Positions 1 to 10,976 of a DNA stretch of 64,000 bases are shown here, in pieces. A program made the translations under genes and the position numbers. Source of the DNA: Vandiemenella viatica (lineage: Eukaryota; Arthropoda; Insecta; Orthoptera; Morabidae); NCBI GenBank assembly GCA_031002005.1, contig CM061918.1, positions 46,164,047 through 46,228,046 of the forward strand, given 5' to 3'. The notes beneath the pieces were generated by a model. It was not told the origin of the DNA. It saw only the letters and a list, made by a program, of their open reading frames with translations, and made no database searches. The stretch's first letter is position 1. Every line of letters begins with the position of its first letter.

Positions 1-399
1 CCGGGGACAAGATTTAAGTTGGAGATAGTAAATGGTCTGTAATTAAGCGAAGCAGACATGTTTGAATATCGAGCAGGGAAAGAATGTTATATGGTGAAAC
101 GTATGTCATATTGTAAATATTCTTAATTTTATCTAATGTTCTTTCTTTAATGCTATCAATATTAATACTCAGATTATCTGTTTTGATGGTTACGATACTG
201 ACGCAATGTTTAATGAAAGATACCCTCATTCTTAGCGAGACCTGAACCGATGACCTGCTTAACGCGAGGCTCCTAAGCGTCAGTGATCAGTTGTGATCTC
301 GAAATCTATGCTTTTAATAAAATGCTCCTTTTTCTTTATCAAAAAATGTGTCGAAAATAATTAGGGTTCCAGCACTGACCCGTGAGGTATCTACCTTGT

Positions 400-780
400 T
401 AGCGCAGGCATCGTGTTTCTCCGTTGTTTCCCGCCTGCGATACACACCTGTTGCCGGAGCCAATTGGCTTCTGTTCCGGTCCTGGAGGAGCGGCTTGCGA
501 CTCAATCCAATACTGTAGCCACCGGGGGCTCCATTTCATTTTCCACCTCCCCGCTCCCGGCCGCCATTGTGGACCGCCCGCTTCAATCCATTTGGCCTCT
601 TTGAGATCGGGATCCCATTCGCTGAATCGCCACTGTTTAATCGGCTCCGCATTGCGTTTCTACACACTTTGTGGAATGGCGTACCCTCTGGTGGTTCCTG
701 AACTAACTTCGCGGGTATGGTGTAATTACGTGCTGGAGTTCAGCCCTTTGATGGAGAGATAACGGGCCAAAGCACAGCCG
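400..780. other. GC-rich island in duplicated segment
   Basis: This block is clearly richer in G+C and CpG than its surroundings and is well conserved in copy B at 38308-38688. Short open frames exist on both strands (63 to 112 codons), but none resembles a known family and the frames overlap each other. I therefore do not call a gene. It could be an exon remnant, a regulatory element, or an older repeat. Confidence 0.35.
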
Positions 781-1554
781 GACTATGAATTAGATGATCT
801 GATTGAACAAGGTCATCTTCTAAGTTCGTCGTAGACGTGAGCTAAACGAAAAGCTAGCGTTCATTTTCCTGAATAGTCATCCTGTAACTTTTTGCACTGA
901 CAGCACCACGGGATTCAACTGAGCAACGACTCGTATATCTAGCAAGCGTTTACTTTTGATAGCCGTTTACTTTTGTGTCATTTTCAGGACGAGAACATTG
1001 CACATCTCCTTTTAAACCTAGCTGAGGTATGAAGTTAGCTCTGGGACTACAATTTCCAAAAACACTTCCTTTATCAAATACGAAAGAACTAGTTTATACT
1101 ACCTTATCTATTTTTTTCTCATTTGATTCCATATACCCGTCTATTACATTTTCATCAATAACTTTGTTAAACCAATTACATTTTTTTTTGTCACAACTTT
1201 TCATACATAATCTAAAACTAATTACATCTTGCTTATCTGCGATACTTAATCGTCTCCCAAAAAATAAAATGTATACAATTCAGGTGATTTTTATATTCAC
1301 AGTGCAGCTAATCCAGTATTAATTTCCTATGCTCACTCACTCATTCACCTCGATAGCCATTGGCTGGAGAACGGAGTCACGTGTCCGCTTTCGCTCGCAA
1401 ATTAACAACGACCAGAGATATCATTAGACGAACGAAAGAAGTTATGTCCACAATTAAAAGCTAAGCAACTGCTACCAAATTAACTGCCATAAATTTGATT
1501 TTCGGTAGCTTTTCATGGTTTAAAAAATTTCGATAAACTTTACGGCTTTAAAAT

Positions 1555-2137
1555 CCTGGAACTGATTTTTAGCTACATTTTGTTGATATAAAAAATTTTT
1601 AAAAAATTTAAACTACTCATGGTCTATGCTGTAACCACGGATGCCAATTCCGGCCTAGACGAAATTTCAATCTAACTAAAACATTCGCTAATGTTGTTAC
1701 ATTACCATTCATTTGATTAATTTTATATCCCCGTCCGGGCATCCAGATTTGGGTTTTCCATGGTTTCCCAAATCAGTCCAGGCAAATGCCGGGATGCTTC
1801 CTTCAAAAGGCCATGGCCGAATTCCTTCCCATTCCTTGCCCCCTTCCTGGAACTGATTTTTAGCTACATTTTGTTGATATAAAAAAATTTAAAAAAAATT
1901 TAAACTACTCATGGTCTATGCTGTAACCACGGATGCCAATTCCGGCCTAGACGAAATTTCAATCTAACTAAAACATTCGCTAATGTTGTTACATTACCAT
2001 TCATTTGATTAATTTTATATCCCCGTCCGGGCATCCAGATTTGGATTTTCCATGGTTTCCCAAATCAGTCCAGGCAAATGCCGGGATGCTTCCTTCAAAA
2101 GGCCATGGCCGAATTCCTTCCCATTCCTTGCCCCCTA
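1555..2137 (+). repeat. Tandem repeat, two ~291 bp units (SINE-derived)
   Basis: Two head-to-tail units start at 1555 and 1846. Each begins with CCTGGAACTGATTTTTAGC and ends inside a SINE body (from CCCCGTCCGGGCATCC onward). The unit therefore joins flanking DNA to the middle of a SINE and was amplified after the SINE inserted. Only the last unit continues into a SINE 3' end (to about 2190). Copy B has three units at the matching place. Confidence 0.9.
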
Positions 2138-2190
2138 TCCTTTCCCGTCTATAAAAGACCTCGCTGTTAGAGAGACGTAAAGCAGATAAA
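2022..2190 (+). repeat. SINE, 5'-truncated, plus strand
   Basis: This is the last part of the tandem array and the only unit that keeps the SINE 3' end, including the CCCGTCTATAAAAGACCTC-type segment and the terminal GTAAAGCAG before an A-rich tail. The tRNA-like head (A and B boxes) is missing. It resembles the SINE at 24356-24588 more than the GACGAGGCGTAAAGCC-ending variant. Confidence 0.75.
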
Positions 2191-3011
2191 AAGAGAGATA
2201 ATTTTCGTATTTTACTGACCACTCAGGCTAATGATCTTTGTTCATGTTCGCTGTGTGTGAGTTATTAGGATATTTAATGTGGACATCAGGCTAAGTATGT
2301 TACCAGATCGAGTATTCTGGCAATTAATTTCTTCGGAGATGCTCAACTGTTTAATAATCTGGATTCTGTATTAAGTTGTCTGGTCGTTATAGAATCTATG
2401 ACCAAAAATTGTATTATGAATGTTTGCCCAGCCTCAAAAAAAGGCACAACTTGTGAAGCAAACAGGATTTCTTCAAATTTTGCAGAGTGAACTTTAAAGG
2501 TCAAATAGTAGTCAAGTTTGAATTTCATTAAGTTCGAGTCTAAGGCCTTTGAAACAATTATAGATAGCGCGATGGTCCCTCTCCGTGTTAACACCTTCGT
2601 CAAGAGATTTTACTCATCCTAAGGGTGAGACACAGCCAAGTTCGTATTAGTTCAGATCAGGTAAATGTGTCATAATGTTTGACCATAAACCTAGAACTAT
2701 TCAAGACCCCTGACGATAAGCAACAAACGATCACGAGTTGCTTTATAAATAGTCTGAAAGTACATTTTATTGATTGGTCCGGCTAAGGTCTCAATGGGAA
2801 ACATTTGTGCTACTCAGGAAACTGTGCACGGGTGCATAATTATTACAAACAGTCTTTAAATTGTCTGCGTAGATATACTATACTGTTCTTGAATGATGAT
2901 ATGTGCCTCTCTCTTCCCCTCATACATATATATACAGGTTCCTCAGTTGTGATCACCAAGGCCACGCCCCCTCTTGCTGTTGATGTAGTCGATCAGCAAA
3001 ACAGTTTATTT

Positions 3012-3262
3012 GTTGTTGTTGTTGTTTTACTGGCTTTTGCGCCTCGTTGACGTCGAGGACACTGGAGGCATGGACGATCTGGGGGAGGAAACGGAAAGGA
3101 ATTCGGACATGGCTTTTCGAAGGAAGCATATCGACATTCACCTGGAGTGATTTGGGGAAACCATGGAAAACCCGAATTTGGATGCCTGGACGGGAATTAT
3201 AGCCCGAATCCCGCCGAATGCGAGTCAAGTACTTTAACCGTTCACCCACTACGCTTGGTGGC
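3012..3262 (-). repeat. tRNA-derived SINE, minus strand
   Basis: Read on the minus strand this has the family layout: a tRNA-like head with the B box degenerate, the conserved body around CATCCAAATTTGGGTTTTCC, and the GACGAGGCG-type end followed by simple CAA repeats. It is shared with copy B (41246-41500), so it predates the duplication. Confidence 0.8.
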
Positions 3263-3364
3263 AGAATCGTAGTGGCACGTCCGCCGTTCAAAGAGAGTAG
3301 ATGTCTCTCACCTCGTAGTAAAAACGGTTCTCCCTTCCTGTTACACCTCTAACAACCCACCAAT

Positions 3365-3625
3365 CACCGACCGTGTTGGGTGAGCGGTTAACGCTCTGGC
3401 CTCGTATTCGGGAGGACGCGGGTTCGAATCCCCGTCCGGGCATCCAGATTTGGGTTTTCCATGGTTTCACTCCAGGCGAATGCCGGGATGCTTCCTTCAA
3501 AAAGGCCACGGCTGAATTCCTTCCTGCTCCTTGTCCGTAGTCCCATCCCGTCTCTAATGACCTCGACATCGACGAGGCGTAAAGCCATAAGTAAACAAAT
3601 AAAATAGAAATAAAAAATAAAAGAA
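3365..3625 (+). repeat. tRNA-derived SINE, full length, plus strand
   Basis: This is a near-complete SINE. The A-box-like TGAGCGGTTAACGC is followed by the B box GGTTCGAATCC at about 3421, then the conserved body, the CGACGAGGCGTAAAGCC end and an A-rich tail with AAATAAAATAG units. It is also present in copy B (41628-41885). Pol III type 2 promoter boxes are visible, and whether it is active cannot be judged. Confidence 0.9.
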
Positions 3626-4786
3626 ACCTCTTCTGATTGGCTCTGCTCCTGTTAACATTTACAACAAACATCAGTATCTCGAACTAAAGTTATATGACTG
3701 GCTGTTTGGCTATTACTCATGTATCTTATACGATAGGTCGAAGGGTGGAAATCGGTTCTTTGCTTCTATCAATCCCTGACACGGTGAACATGTCACGTAC
3801 ACTTCGCTACCTGAATACGTCTCAAAAAACCTCATGTTGTGGGCCATACCGCTATGATGTGCGTTACAACATATTATCGAATCCATTACACGTGCAACGT
3901 GCGTCGTTAGGAACAAATTTTTATAATACATTTTGATAACTACCTCATTAGTTTTTATAAAAAAAGTACGCTTCATCATAGTAAAATCGAGCTTTACCCT
4001 CCACTTTTATTTTTTCTGTAACTAGGTAATGGGAAGTAAAAAAAATACATAAAGACCCAGACTCGCAGGAAGAAAATGAATAATGCATCTCTCCCCCGCG
4101 TTATAATGTTTTTACTACGACAAAGGCCGATGGTAAAATGATGAAATTTTTTATTGTTACGAAAAACTTTCTAAGGAACTATAATTTCAAAACAAAATAT
4201 TTATTTTATTGATACATTTTGTGATTACCTATGTTTCCTCTTGACTTTTTAATACACTTCTCTGTTTCTTATATTGTATCACGAAGATATTATGTTATTT
4301 TGTGAGCTGGTCCTAGTAACTGCTACAAAGAATAAATCCTTACATGAAATTATGGATTTAATCTTCGCTAATAAACAAATAGCAAAATGCAGATTTAAAA
4401 GGACGTGGCATCATAATTATTTTTTTGTAGTTATTTACACAACATAGAATTGTCTTTTAGCTGACATCGCAGCTTAACTTCTTTTTGAAAATATTAGTAC
4501 AAAAATTTCAATCGTCACATAATATTTTTTTTTTTATAAGTCTGCGTCACATTATAATTTTTATCTCTGAAACACCACAGAAAGTTACTTGTTACCTGTC
4601 ATCGCAGTTGCACCTTCTTTTAACAATGTAAGTGAAAATAAAAGAAAATTAAATTATTTATTTGAAATTTACACTTCCTTTATCAACAAAAACGCATGTG
4701 AAGTTAATACAGTGATTAATTTGAAATTTCCAAGCAGCGCTGCGGTGGCAGTTAGTGTTACTAACCATTCGGGCATTATCGAGACT

Positions 4787-5566
4787 CTGTGTAGGGCCGC
4801 TAGGGTGAAGTGAGGGGGAGGAGGGAGACCTTCACTACGTCCGATACTTTTGTTAAGAATTTTAATATTTATTGAATGTTAAAGTTTGTGAACTAGCACC
4901 TTGAATGCTGCAAGAATTTAAGTTACACAAAATAATATTTAATTTATTCGGTCTTCTGGCTTATACAAGGCCGGGCATATTTAATGTTACGTAAAACACA
5001 ATATTCAAAGAAAATGAGCAAGCAATACCCGGCGTTTACAATTTGCCGGATAAATGCAAACATAAAGTGATTTAAATATCTCAAAGAATTTTGCAAAAGT
5101 CAATATACATTAATGTGGCATCGCAGGCCAACAAATTAAAGTTAACATTTACAAAACAATCCCAGGGGCGCCATTTAAAGTGAAAAGCATCATTTGAACT
5201 AAATATAATGAGCAAGATGCTTAAACTTTGAAGTTATGAACATGGAAAATTGGTAAGCTCAGTAATTGTTGTGATGAGAGCAGAGTCTTATCGCAGAAGC
5301 CGTTTACGGGTTAGCAAGCCTCATTAAAACCCTATGGGACCGTGGACCTTTGCGTTGGTACTTTACCGTTGTCGCATCTGCTCGGCGAGGTGTGACGCTC
5401 TGTGTCACTGTTGAATGCAAGTATGTGGACCCTGCGCGCTAGCACATCTGCTGATTGCCACTAGCAGGTGAAACACTCAGTTTCCGGCCACGTCTGAGCC
5501 AGAATGCATCTAGATGCAGTCATCGACCAACAGCTAGGAGAGTGTCGGGTGACACGTCTGTACTTC
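4787..5566. other. Block present in copy A, absent from copy B
   Basis: Copy B runs directly from GAGACTC (43028) to AGGTTGTCG (43035), whereas copy A has about 780 extra bases there. No clear terminal repeats or target duplication are visible, so insertion in A and deletion in B are both possible. No open frame of note and no known element is recognised in it. Confidence 0.7.
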
Positions 5567-6049
5567 AGCGAGGTTGTCGAACTATTGAAGTGAGTCCAGT
5601 CTCCAAGTACAACGCATTTTATTTGAGAGGATGATACTTGTATACTTTTATTGCGAAGCTAGGATAACAAATCTATCCAAATCGTTTGGAAGGACATTGC
5701 CACCCACGGTATACAGAGTTAGGTAAATGGTGCCAGCACGTTAACGTGGCTACCCAACCTGTAATATGTCAGGTTTGACACTATTACGAGTTTTAATATA
5801 TCTGTATATATAAAGATGAATGTATGTTTGTTTGTTGATTTGTTTGTTCTTCATACAAATCAACAGTTTTCATCCGATCTCGATGAAACGTTGCACACTT
5901 ATCCTTTGAAACAAGGAGAAAAATACAGTCTACATTTGGTTGAAAAATTGTCTGTATAAATAATACATGTTTGTCTCATAATTTCGAAATATTACAGAAC
6001 GGCGATAGACAGACGCGTTGGATATGGACTTCTCTGTACTGTTTTTCCG

Positions 6050-6133
6050 TGTAGCGGTCAGGCAGCTAAGTGGTTAAAGCACTTGCTTACTAATGTTTGG
6101 GTCGTGGTCTCCGGTTCAAATCTCCATGGAAGC

Positions 6134-6164
<31 letters not shown>

Positions 6165-6166
6165 GA
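6050..6166 (+). repeat. tRNA-like segment with long T run inside Helitron
   Basis: An A-box-like AGCTAAGTGGTTAAAGC is followed, at tRNA-like spacing, by the B box GGTTCAAATC and then by a run of more than 20 T. This has the order of a Pol III unit with its terminator. It is unrelated in sequence to the common SINE of this window. It may be an old tRNA, a SINE head, or a tRNA pseudogene picked up by the Helitron. Folding to a complete cloverleaf was not established. Confidence 0.5.
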
Positions 6167-6881
6167 TCGTAAGAGTCACGCCTGGGCCGCACGTTATTCG
6201 GATTGAATGTTAAACTAAGATATCACAAAGTTAGCGGCACAATGCGAGGCAAATCGTAGGTAGTCTTGCAATGCTGTAGGTGTACACTTATTTACGTTAT
6301 ATTGATCCCTCAGGTGTTGTTCGCAGTCAGTCTGTGTGTGATATGCAGTAATAATACTATAAATGTGGAAGTAAGTCTCTGTCTTTTGTTACGTTTTGAC
6401 GACTAAATGGCTCTACCGATATTGACGGAATTTGACAAGAAAATGTGTAGGGAGGGCATAGGACATATTTTTCGCTATGATTAACAGTAGTAGTCACGAA
6501 ATTTTGAGAACTTATCGAATGGTGACAGAGAGACGGATGCGTATGTTAGTCTGTAATGTTACGTCGTTTGCTGAATGTGTGCATCTCACGCATTATGTTA
6601 GTGTATAATTTGTTAGTAAATTTCGTTTAGGTAAAAAACGTATTATTTAGTATATATATCGATTTTCTCTGTCCTATTACTTTGTGTCTGCTTAAATGTT
6701 TCTGACACCAGTTTATTTTGCCCTCTTTTTTGACATGCCTTGCGGGCATAAACTGGCCTAAGTTGTAGCTCTAGCAGAGCACGAGCAGCTAAAGTTATTA
6801 GAACCCAATAATGGGATGCTCATGCTGAAGAAAGAAGAAAAGACCAAGTTGAAATAAAACTGCCCTTAGTTAACATCCGCC

Positions 6882-6916
6882 CCCTCCCCCCCCCCCCCCC
6901 CCCCCACACACACACA
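6882..6916 (+). repeat. Poly-C / (CA)n microsatellite
   Basis: A run of about 20 C is followed by CACACACACACA, near the 3' end of the Helitron-like element. Confidence 0.9.
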
Positions 6917-7330
6917 TCCCCTCACCTTCGTTTGTTTTTGTTTTTGAGTATATTGGAAATTGATCGCACGAAGTCCTGGGTATCAGCTAGTATAATATAA
7001 AATGAAGTGTAAAGTGGAATTCAGTGTATTTTAGCAGTCCTCTTCCTTTTTGAGGAGGGTGCACTGGCTTAAAATGAACGTGTGTCAATGGGAGTGTACG
7101 CCAGGAAAGTCTCCGTTCTTACATGGAGTGTTATCTGTTGGACGAAACATGGGGACATAAGAGGTGTCGAGATACTTAGAGCCTTGACAGTAATTCATAT
7201 AGGGGAATCGTGAAACACGAAGCAGCTTTGTGTTGCGGAGGAGCCTGTGTGGGTTGAAAGAACTGTTTTAGCCAGTAGGAGCACAGAAATTTTTTCTTAA
7301 CCAAATAATAATTTTTTTGTTAGACTGAAG

Positions 7331-7489
7331 GTTTTCTCGGCATTGAATATGAATAAAATCCTCTCGCGTAACTAGCCGAGTGAATCCATTGATAAACCAC
7401 GACTTTTCGGCTATATTTACTCTGCTGGCAGCACTCATTTGACAATGGCGGCAGAGTTATGACCTCCGAAAAGTCGTGATTTATGGATT
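7331..7489. repeat. Foldback element remnant (hammerhead-like family), copy A
   Basis: The left arm has the family signature (TTTTCTCGGC, then a CTCGC..GCCGAG hairpin). The inner parts of the two arms, around CCACGACTTTTCGG (7396) and CCGAAAAGTCGTG (7467), are reverse complements. The inner cores resemble the GATGGCGAC..GAAA hammerhead block seen elsewhere but are decayed. The outer part of the right arm is missing here, while copy B (43637-43786) keeps it and lacks the outer left arm. Confidence 0.6.
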
Positions 7490-8253
7490 TTTTTTAAGTG
7501 CCAAACCGTGATGGCTCGACTTCTCGGGACTGAGATGATCGGCGGTGATACGGATACTCGCAAGTGAAACGTTGTGTTTTCGGATCAGGACGTTCTGTCT
7601 TTTGGTGTGATCGTCTGCAGCTAGCCTGTTCTCGAGCAGTTTTGCTGTACAAAGACTCCCGGTACTACGGAGTACTCTATTATCTGTGTACTGCTTCTCC
7701 ATTATACGACGCACCAGCCGATGGTCTTCCCAACCAGACGGTAGTCCTCATCGAATTCTACTACCCGCAGCAAGATTGTGTATTTAGACAGAATTAGACC
7801 CTGTGCCACCCAGATTGACTAATGTCATATCTTTATCTCATTGCTAAAACTCAATGAACATTTTCACTTATTCAGGGAATGCAAAGCTGTTTTCAACGTC
7901 AGTTAGTCTTTAATACATTTTTCATCTACAGTTTATTGTAGGATTCTAAAATAAATTGTTTTAATTCGGTTTTTGATAATTATAAATAGTATTGTCCCAG
8001 CCCACTCCTTTTATTAATTGGTTTGGTGTACATTTTATGTAATTGATTACTAATGACCTTGGTAATTTGGTAATAACCCCTAGCGCCCTACGTAAGAAGA
8101 TAAATTATTACTATTACTTAACGTTAAGTCAATCTTTAATTTTTGTACCAGCAACCTCTAACGTTACAAACCGTACCTTAACCTTGGGATTATCACAAGT
8201 AGTAGCTCAGTAATATCTTGTACCGTAGCAGCTGGAGTCAAAGAATTATTACC

Positions 8254-8482
8254 GGGTGTGGTGGGTGAGAAGTTAACGCTCTGGTCTTGCATTCGGGAAG
8301 ACGCCGGTTCGAATCCCCATCTGGGCATCCCAAATCACTTCAGACGAATGCTGGGATGCTTCCTTTAAAAGGATATGGCCAAATTCTTTCCCGCTCCTTG
8401 TCCCAAGTCCCAGCCAGCCTCTCATAATCTCAACGTCGACGAGGCGTAAAGCCATAAGCAAAAAAAAAAAAAAAAAAAAAAC
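8254..8482 (+). repeat. tRNA-derived SINE, plus strand, poly-A tail
   Basis: The A-box region, the B box GGTTCGAATCC, a slightly shortened body (lacking the GATTTGGGTTTTCC block), the CGACGAGGCGTAAAGCC end and about 20 A are visible. The same insertion is in copy B (44643-44864), so it predates the duplication. Confidence 0.88.
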
Positions 8483-9399
8483 AAGGACTTATTGGTGGCA
8501 TAAACATAAAACGTGAACTATAGATACTGAAAGGTTGACAGAACAGGATTAAATTCGCGGTCTGAACATTTCACACTCCGATATCTCATGTAACCTAATT
8601 ACAGTTAAAATAATAGGAATTCGTTCTGAGAGCGCTGGAAAAAATTTCTCTTTGTCTGTGTCTGAAGAAACGATAGGCAAAGTTTTAATCGGAATTTTTT
8701 CCGACAAGCAAAAATGGGGATCAAACAAAAGTATGGAAGTTTTAATGCTCTAATTACACGCAGAACGGAATGTTTTTCAACGGAAAAACAGATCTGCTTC
8801 TGGTTTACTTTCCGCCCTTGCTTATCTGTCTTTCTCTCTCGCTTCTTTATTTCTCGAACAGTTCGCAATTAATACGAAGCATTCGTTGTTGACTTTTCGA
8901 GCCAGCGGGTTGATGCAGTCAGACGATTACGCTTCAATCTAACAACTTAATTCGTGTTATTAGCAACAGAGCTGGGGTACACAAACAGATATAACAAGTA
9001 CCCAGTTTACGACACAAATTAGTATTCTTTGAAAGGAGTGAAATATTCCTCTGTGTTATTATTTTACTTCAGTTTTTGTGAATGATTTATGTAACTAAGC
9101 GGCCATTAATTGAAGCTGTCTGCCTACGTGTTCCCCTTCTGTGAAGCGATGGAGCGATGATAGATGCTTTTACACAGTCACCAATGCGAATTACGGTTAC
9201 TATGACGGGAGCAGTAGTGGTGTGCTGATGTTATTCTGCTCTATGGATGATTCTAACTATCAGGTAACTACAATACAGTACCAAATAATAGATCCAAAAT
9301 AAAATTTATATCTAGATTTAAAATAATGGCAAAGATAAGCATAGAAACAATATTTCGTGACCAAAGTGAAATTACGTCAGGAACAAAAGTTGACCCAGT

Positions 9400-9442
9400 T
9401 TTTTTTTTTTATTTTATGGCTTAAGCCAAAGGCTAATACAGC
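9400..9442 (-). mobile_element. 3' end of RNase H-bearing LINE, cut by the gap
   Basis: The T-rich stretch and the following 30 bases match the 3' end of the minus-strand LINE at 45783-46812 after copy B. The LINE insertion is therefore shared by both copies, and its body in copy A lies in or beyond the gap, or is missing. Confidence 0.75.
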
Positions 9443-10442
9443 NNNNNNNNNNNNNNNNNNNNNNNNNNNNNNNNNNNNNNNNNNNNNNNNNNNNNNNNNN
9501 NNNNNNNNNNNNNNNNNNNNNNNNNNNNNNNNNNNNNNNNNNNNNNNNNNNNNNNNNNNNNNNNNNNNNNNNNNNNNNNNNNNNNNNNNNNNNNNNNNNN
9601 NNNNNNNNNNNNNNNNNNNNNNNNNNNNNNNNNNNNNNNNNNNNNNNNNNNNNNNNNNNNNNNNNNNNNNNNNNNNNNNNNNNNNNNNNNNNNNNNNNNN
9701 NNNNNNNNNNNNNNNNNNNNNNNNNNNNNNNNNNNNNNNNNNNNNNNNNNNNNNNNNNNNNNNNNNNNNNNNNNNNNNNNNNNNNNNNNNNNNNNNNNNN
9801 NNNNNNNNNNNNNNNNNNNNNNNNNNNNNNNNNNNNNNNNNNNNNNNNNNNNNNNNNNNNNNNNNNNNNNNNNNNNNNNNNNNNNNNNNNNNNNNNNNNN
9901 NNNNNNNNNNNNNNNNNNNNNNNNNNNNNNNNNNNNNNNNNNNNNNNNNNNNNNNNNNNNNNNNNNNNNNNNNNNNNNNNNNNNNNNNNNNNNNNNNNNN
10001 NNNNNNNNNNNNNNNNNNNNNNNNNNNNNNNNNNNNNNNNNNNNNNNNNNNNNNNNNNNNNNNNNNNNNNNNNNNNNNNNNNNNNNNNNNNNNNNNNNNN
10101 NNNNNNNNNNNNNNNNNNNNNNNNNNNNNNNNNNNNNNNNNNNNNNNNNNNNNNNNNNNNNNNNNNNNNNNNNNNNNNNNNNNNNNNNNNNNNNNNNNNN
10201 NNNNNNNNNNNNNNNNNNNNNNNNNNNNNNNNNNNNNNNNNNNNNNNNNNNNNNNNNNNNNNNNNNNNNNNNNNNNNNNNNNNNNNNNNNNNNNNNNNNN
10301 NNNNNNNNNNNNNNNNNNNNNNNNNNNNNNNNNNNNNNNNNNNNNNNNNNNNNNNNNNNNNNNNNNNNNNNNNNNNNNNNNNNNNNNNNNNNNNNNNNNN
10401 NNNNNNNNNNNNNNNNNNNNNNNNNNNNNNNNNNNNNNNNNN
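9443..10442. other. Assembly gap of exactly 1,000 N
   Basis: The round number suggests a placeholder of unknown real size. Copy A of the duplication stops on its left edge, and unrelated sequence (a Tc1 transposase C-terminus) begins on its right edge. Open frames that run through the N have no meaning. Confidence 0.99.
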
Positions 10443-10976
10443 CACTGTGGTACCAACTCAGCTCGAATTTCTGTAGTGCTGCCATTCATGAACAGCATTC
10501 AAGGGGGAGTTTTTCAACAGGATAACGCTCGCCCTCATACCGCTGTTGTCTCGCAACGTGCTCTACAGAGTGTCGACATGTTACCTTGGCCTGCGAGATC
10601 ACCCGATCTGTCTCCAATTGAACACGTATGGGATATCATTGGACGACAACTCCAGCATCATCCACAGCCAGCACTGACCGTCCCAGTATTGACAGCACAA
10701 GTACACAAGCATGGAACTCCATACCACAAAGTGACATTCGAAACCTGTATGACACATGCTTCACGTTTGCAGGCTTGCATTCAAAATTCTGGAGGTTACA
10801 CCGGCTATTAATTTAACAGTATTTCACATTTGAAATGCATTTTCTTGAGCTTAAATTAACCTGTGATCTTGAAAATTTAATCAATTAACATGTTAACTTG
10901 ACAAATGCATTGTCCAAATTTCATTACTCTACAATAATTTTTTCTTGGTGTTGGGATTTTTTTTCCGTCTGTGTAG
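10443..10976 (+). pseudogene. Tc1-type transposase, C-terminal part
   Basis: The open frame from the gap edge to the TAA at 10809 encodes the C-terminal part of a Tc1-family DDE transposase. It contains QQDNARPHTA (second catalytic Asp) and LPWPARSPDLSPIEHVWD (third acidic residue, Glu of IEHVW). The reading frame is intact over about 122 codons. The N-terminal HTH domains and first Asp would lie in the gap. The 3' flank CAATAATTTTTTCTTGGTG, with CTGTGTAG near 10976, resembles a Tc1 right terminal inverted repeat, but the left end is not available for comparison. Confidence 0.85.

Larger units (their letters stand above)
5801..6990 (+). mobile_element. Non-autonomous Helitron-like element
   Basis: The element starts with TC (TCTGTATATATAAAGATG) right after an A and ends with CAGCTAG right before a T, matching the Helitron rule of insertion between A and T with 5' TC and 3' CTAG. 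Copy B has sequence lacking it at the matching position (about 43293). The 5' end resembles insect Helitron starts (TATATAAAGATGAATG, then CCGATCTCGATGAAACG). No Rep/helicase frame is present, so it would depend on a helper. It carries an internal tRNA-like segment and a C/CA microsatellite. The subterminal 3' hairpin is not convincing by eye. Confidence 0.75.
1..9442 (+). repeat. Segmental duplication, copy A
   Basis: This stretch aligns nearly end to end with 37912-45826 in the same orientation. The alignment starts at the first base of the window and stops at the assembly gap, so both true ends of copy A are unknown. By eye the two copies differ by scattered substitutions and small indels. 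Larger differences are a Helitron-like insert (5801-6990), an extra block at about 4787-5566, and two rather than three units of the 290 bp tandem repeat. Within A, 1-1554, 2190-3010, 3630-4786, 7500-8250 and 8485-9400 show no recognisable gene or repeat beyond matching copy B. It could be a real duplication or an uncollapsed allele joined in the assembly. Confidence 0.93.

Noticed and set aside
3365..3625. Possible genuine tRNA genes at SINE heads (perfect B boxes)
   Set aside because: The B box is followed by a conserved non-tRNA body and an A-rich tail at many loci, and the acceptor stem pairing expected of a real tRNA is not evident.
9357..10811. Very long open frames across the assembly gap
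   Set aside because: They consist mainly of unknown residues from N. Only the part after 10443 (Tc1 C-terminus) is real.
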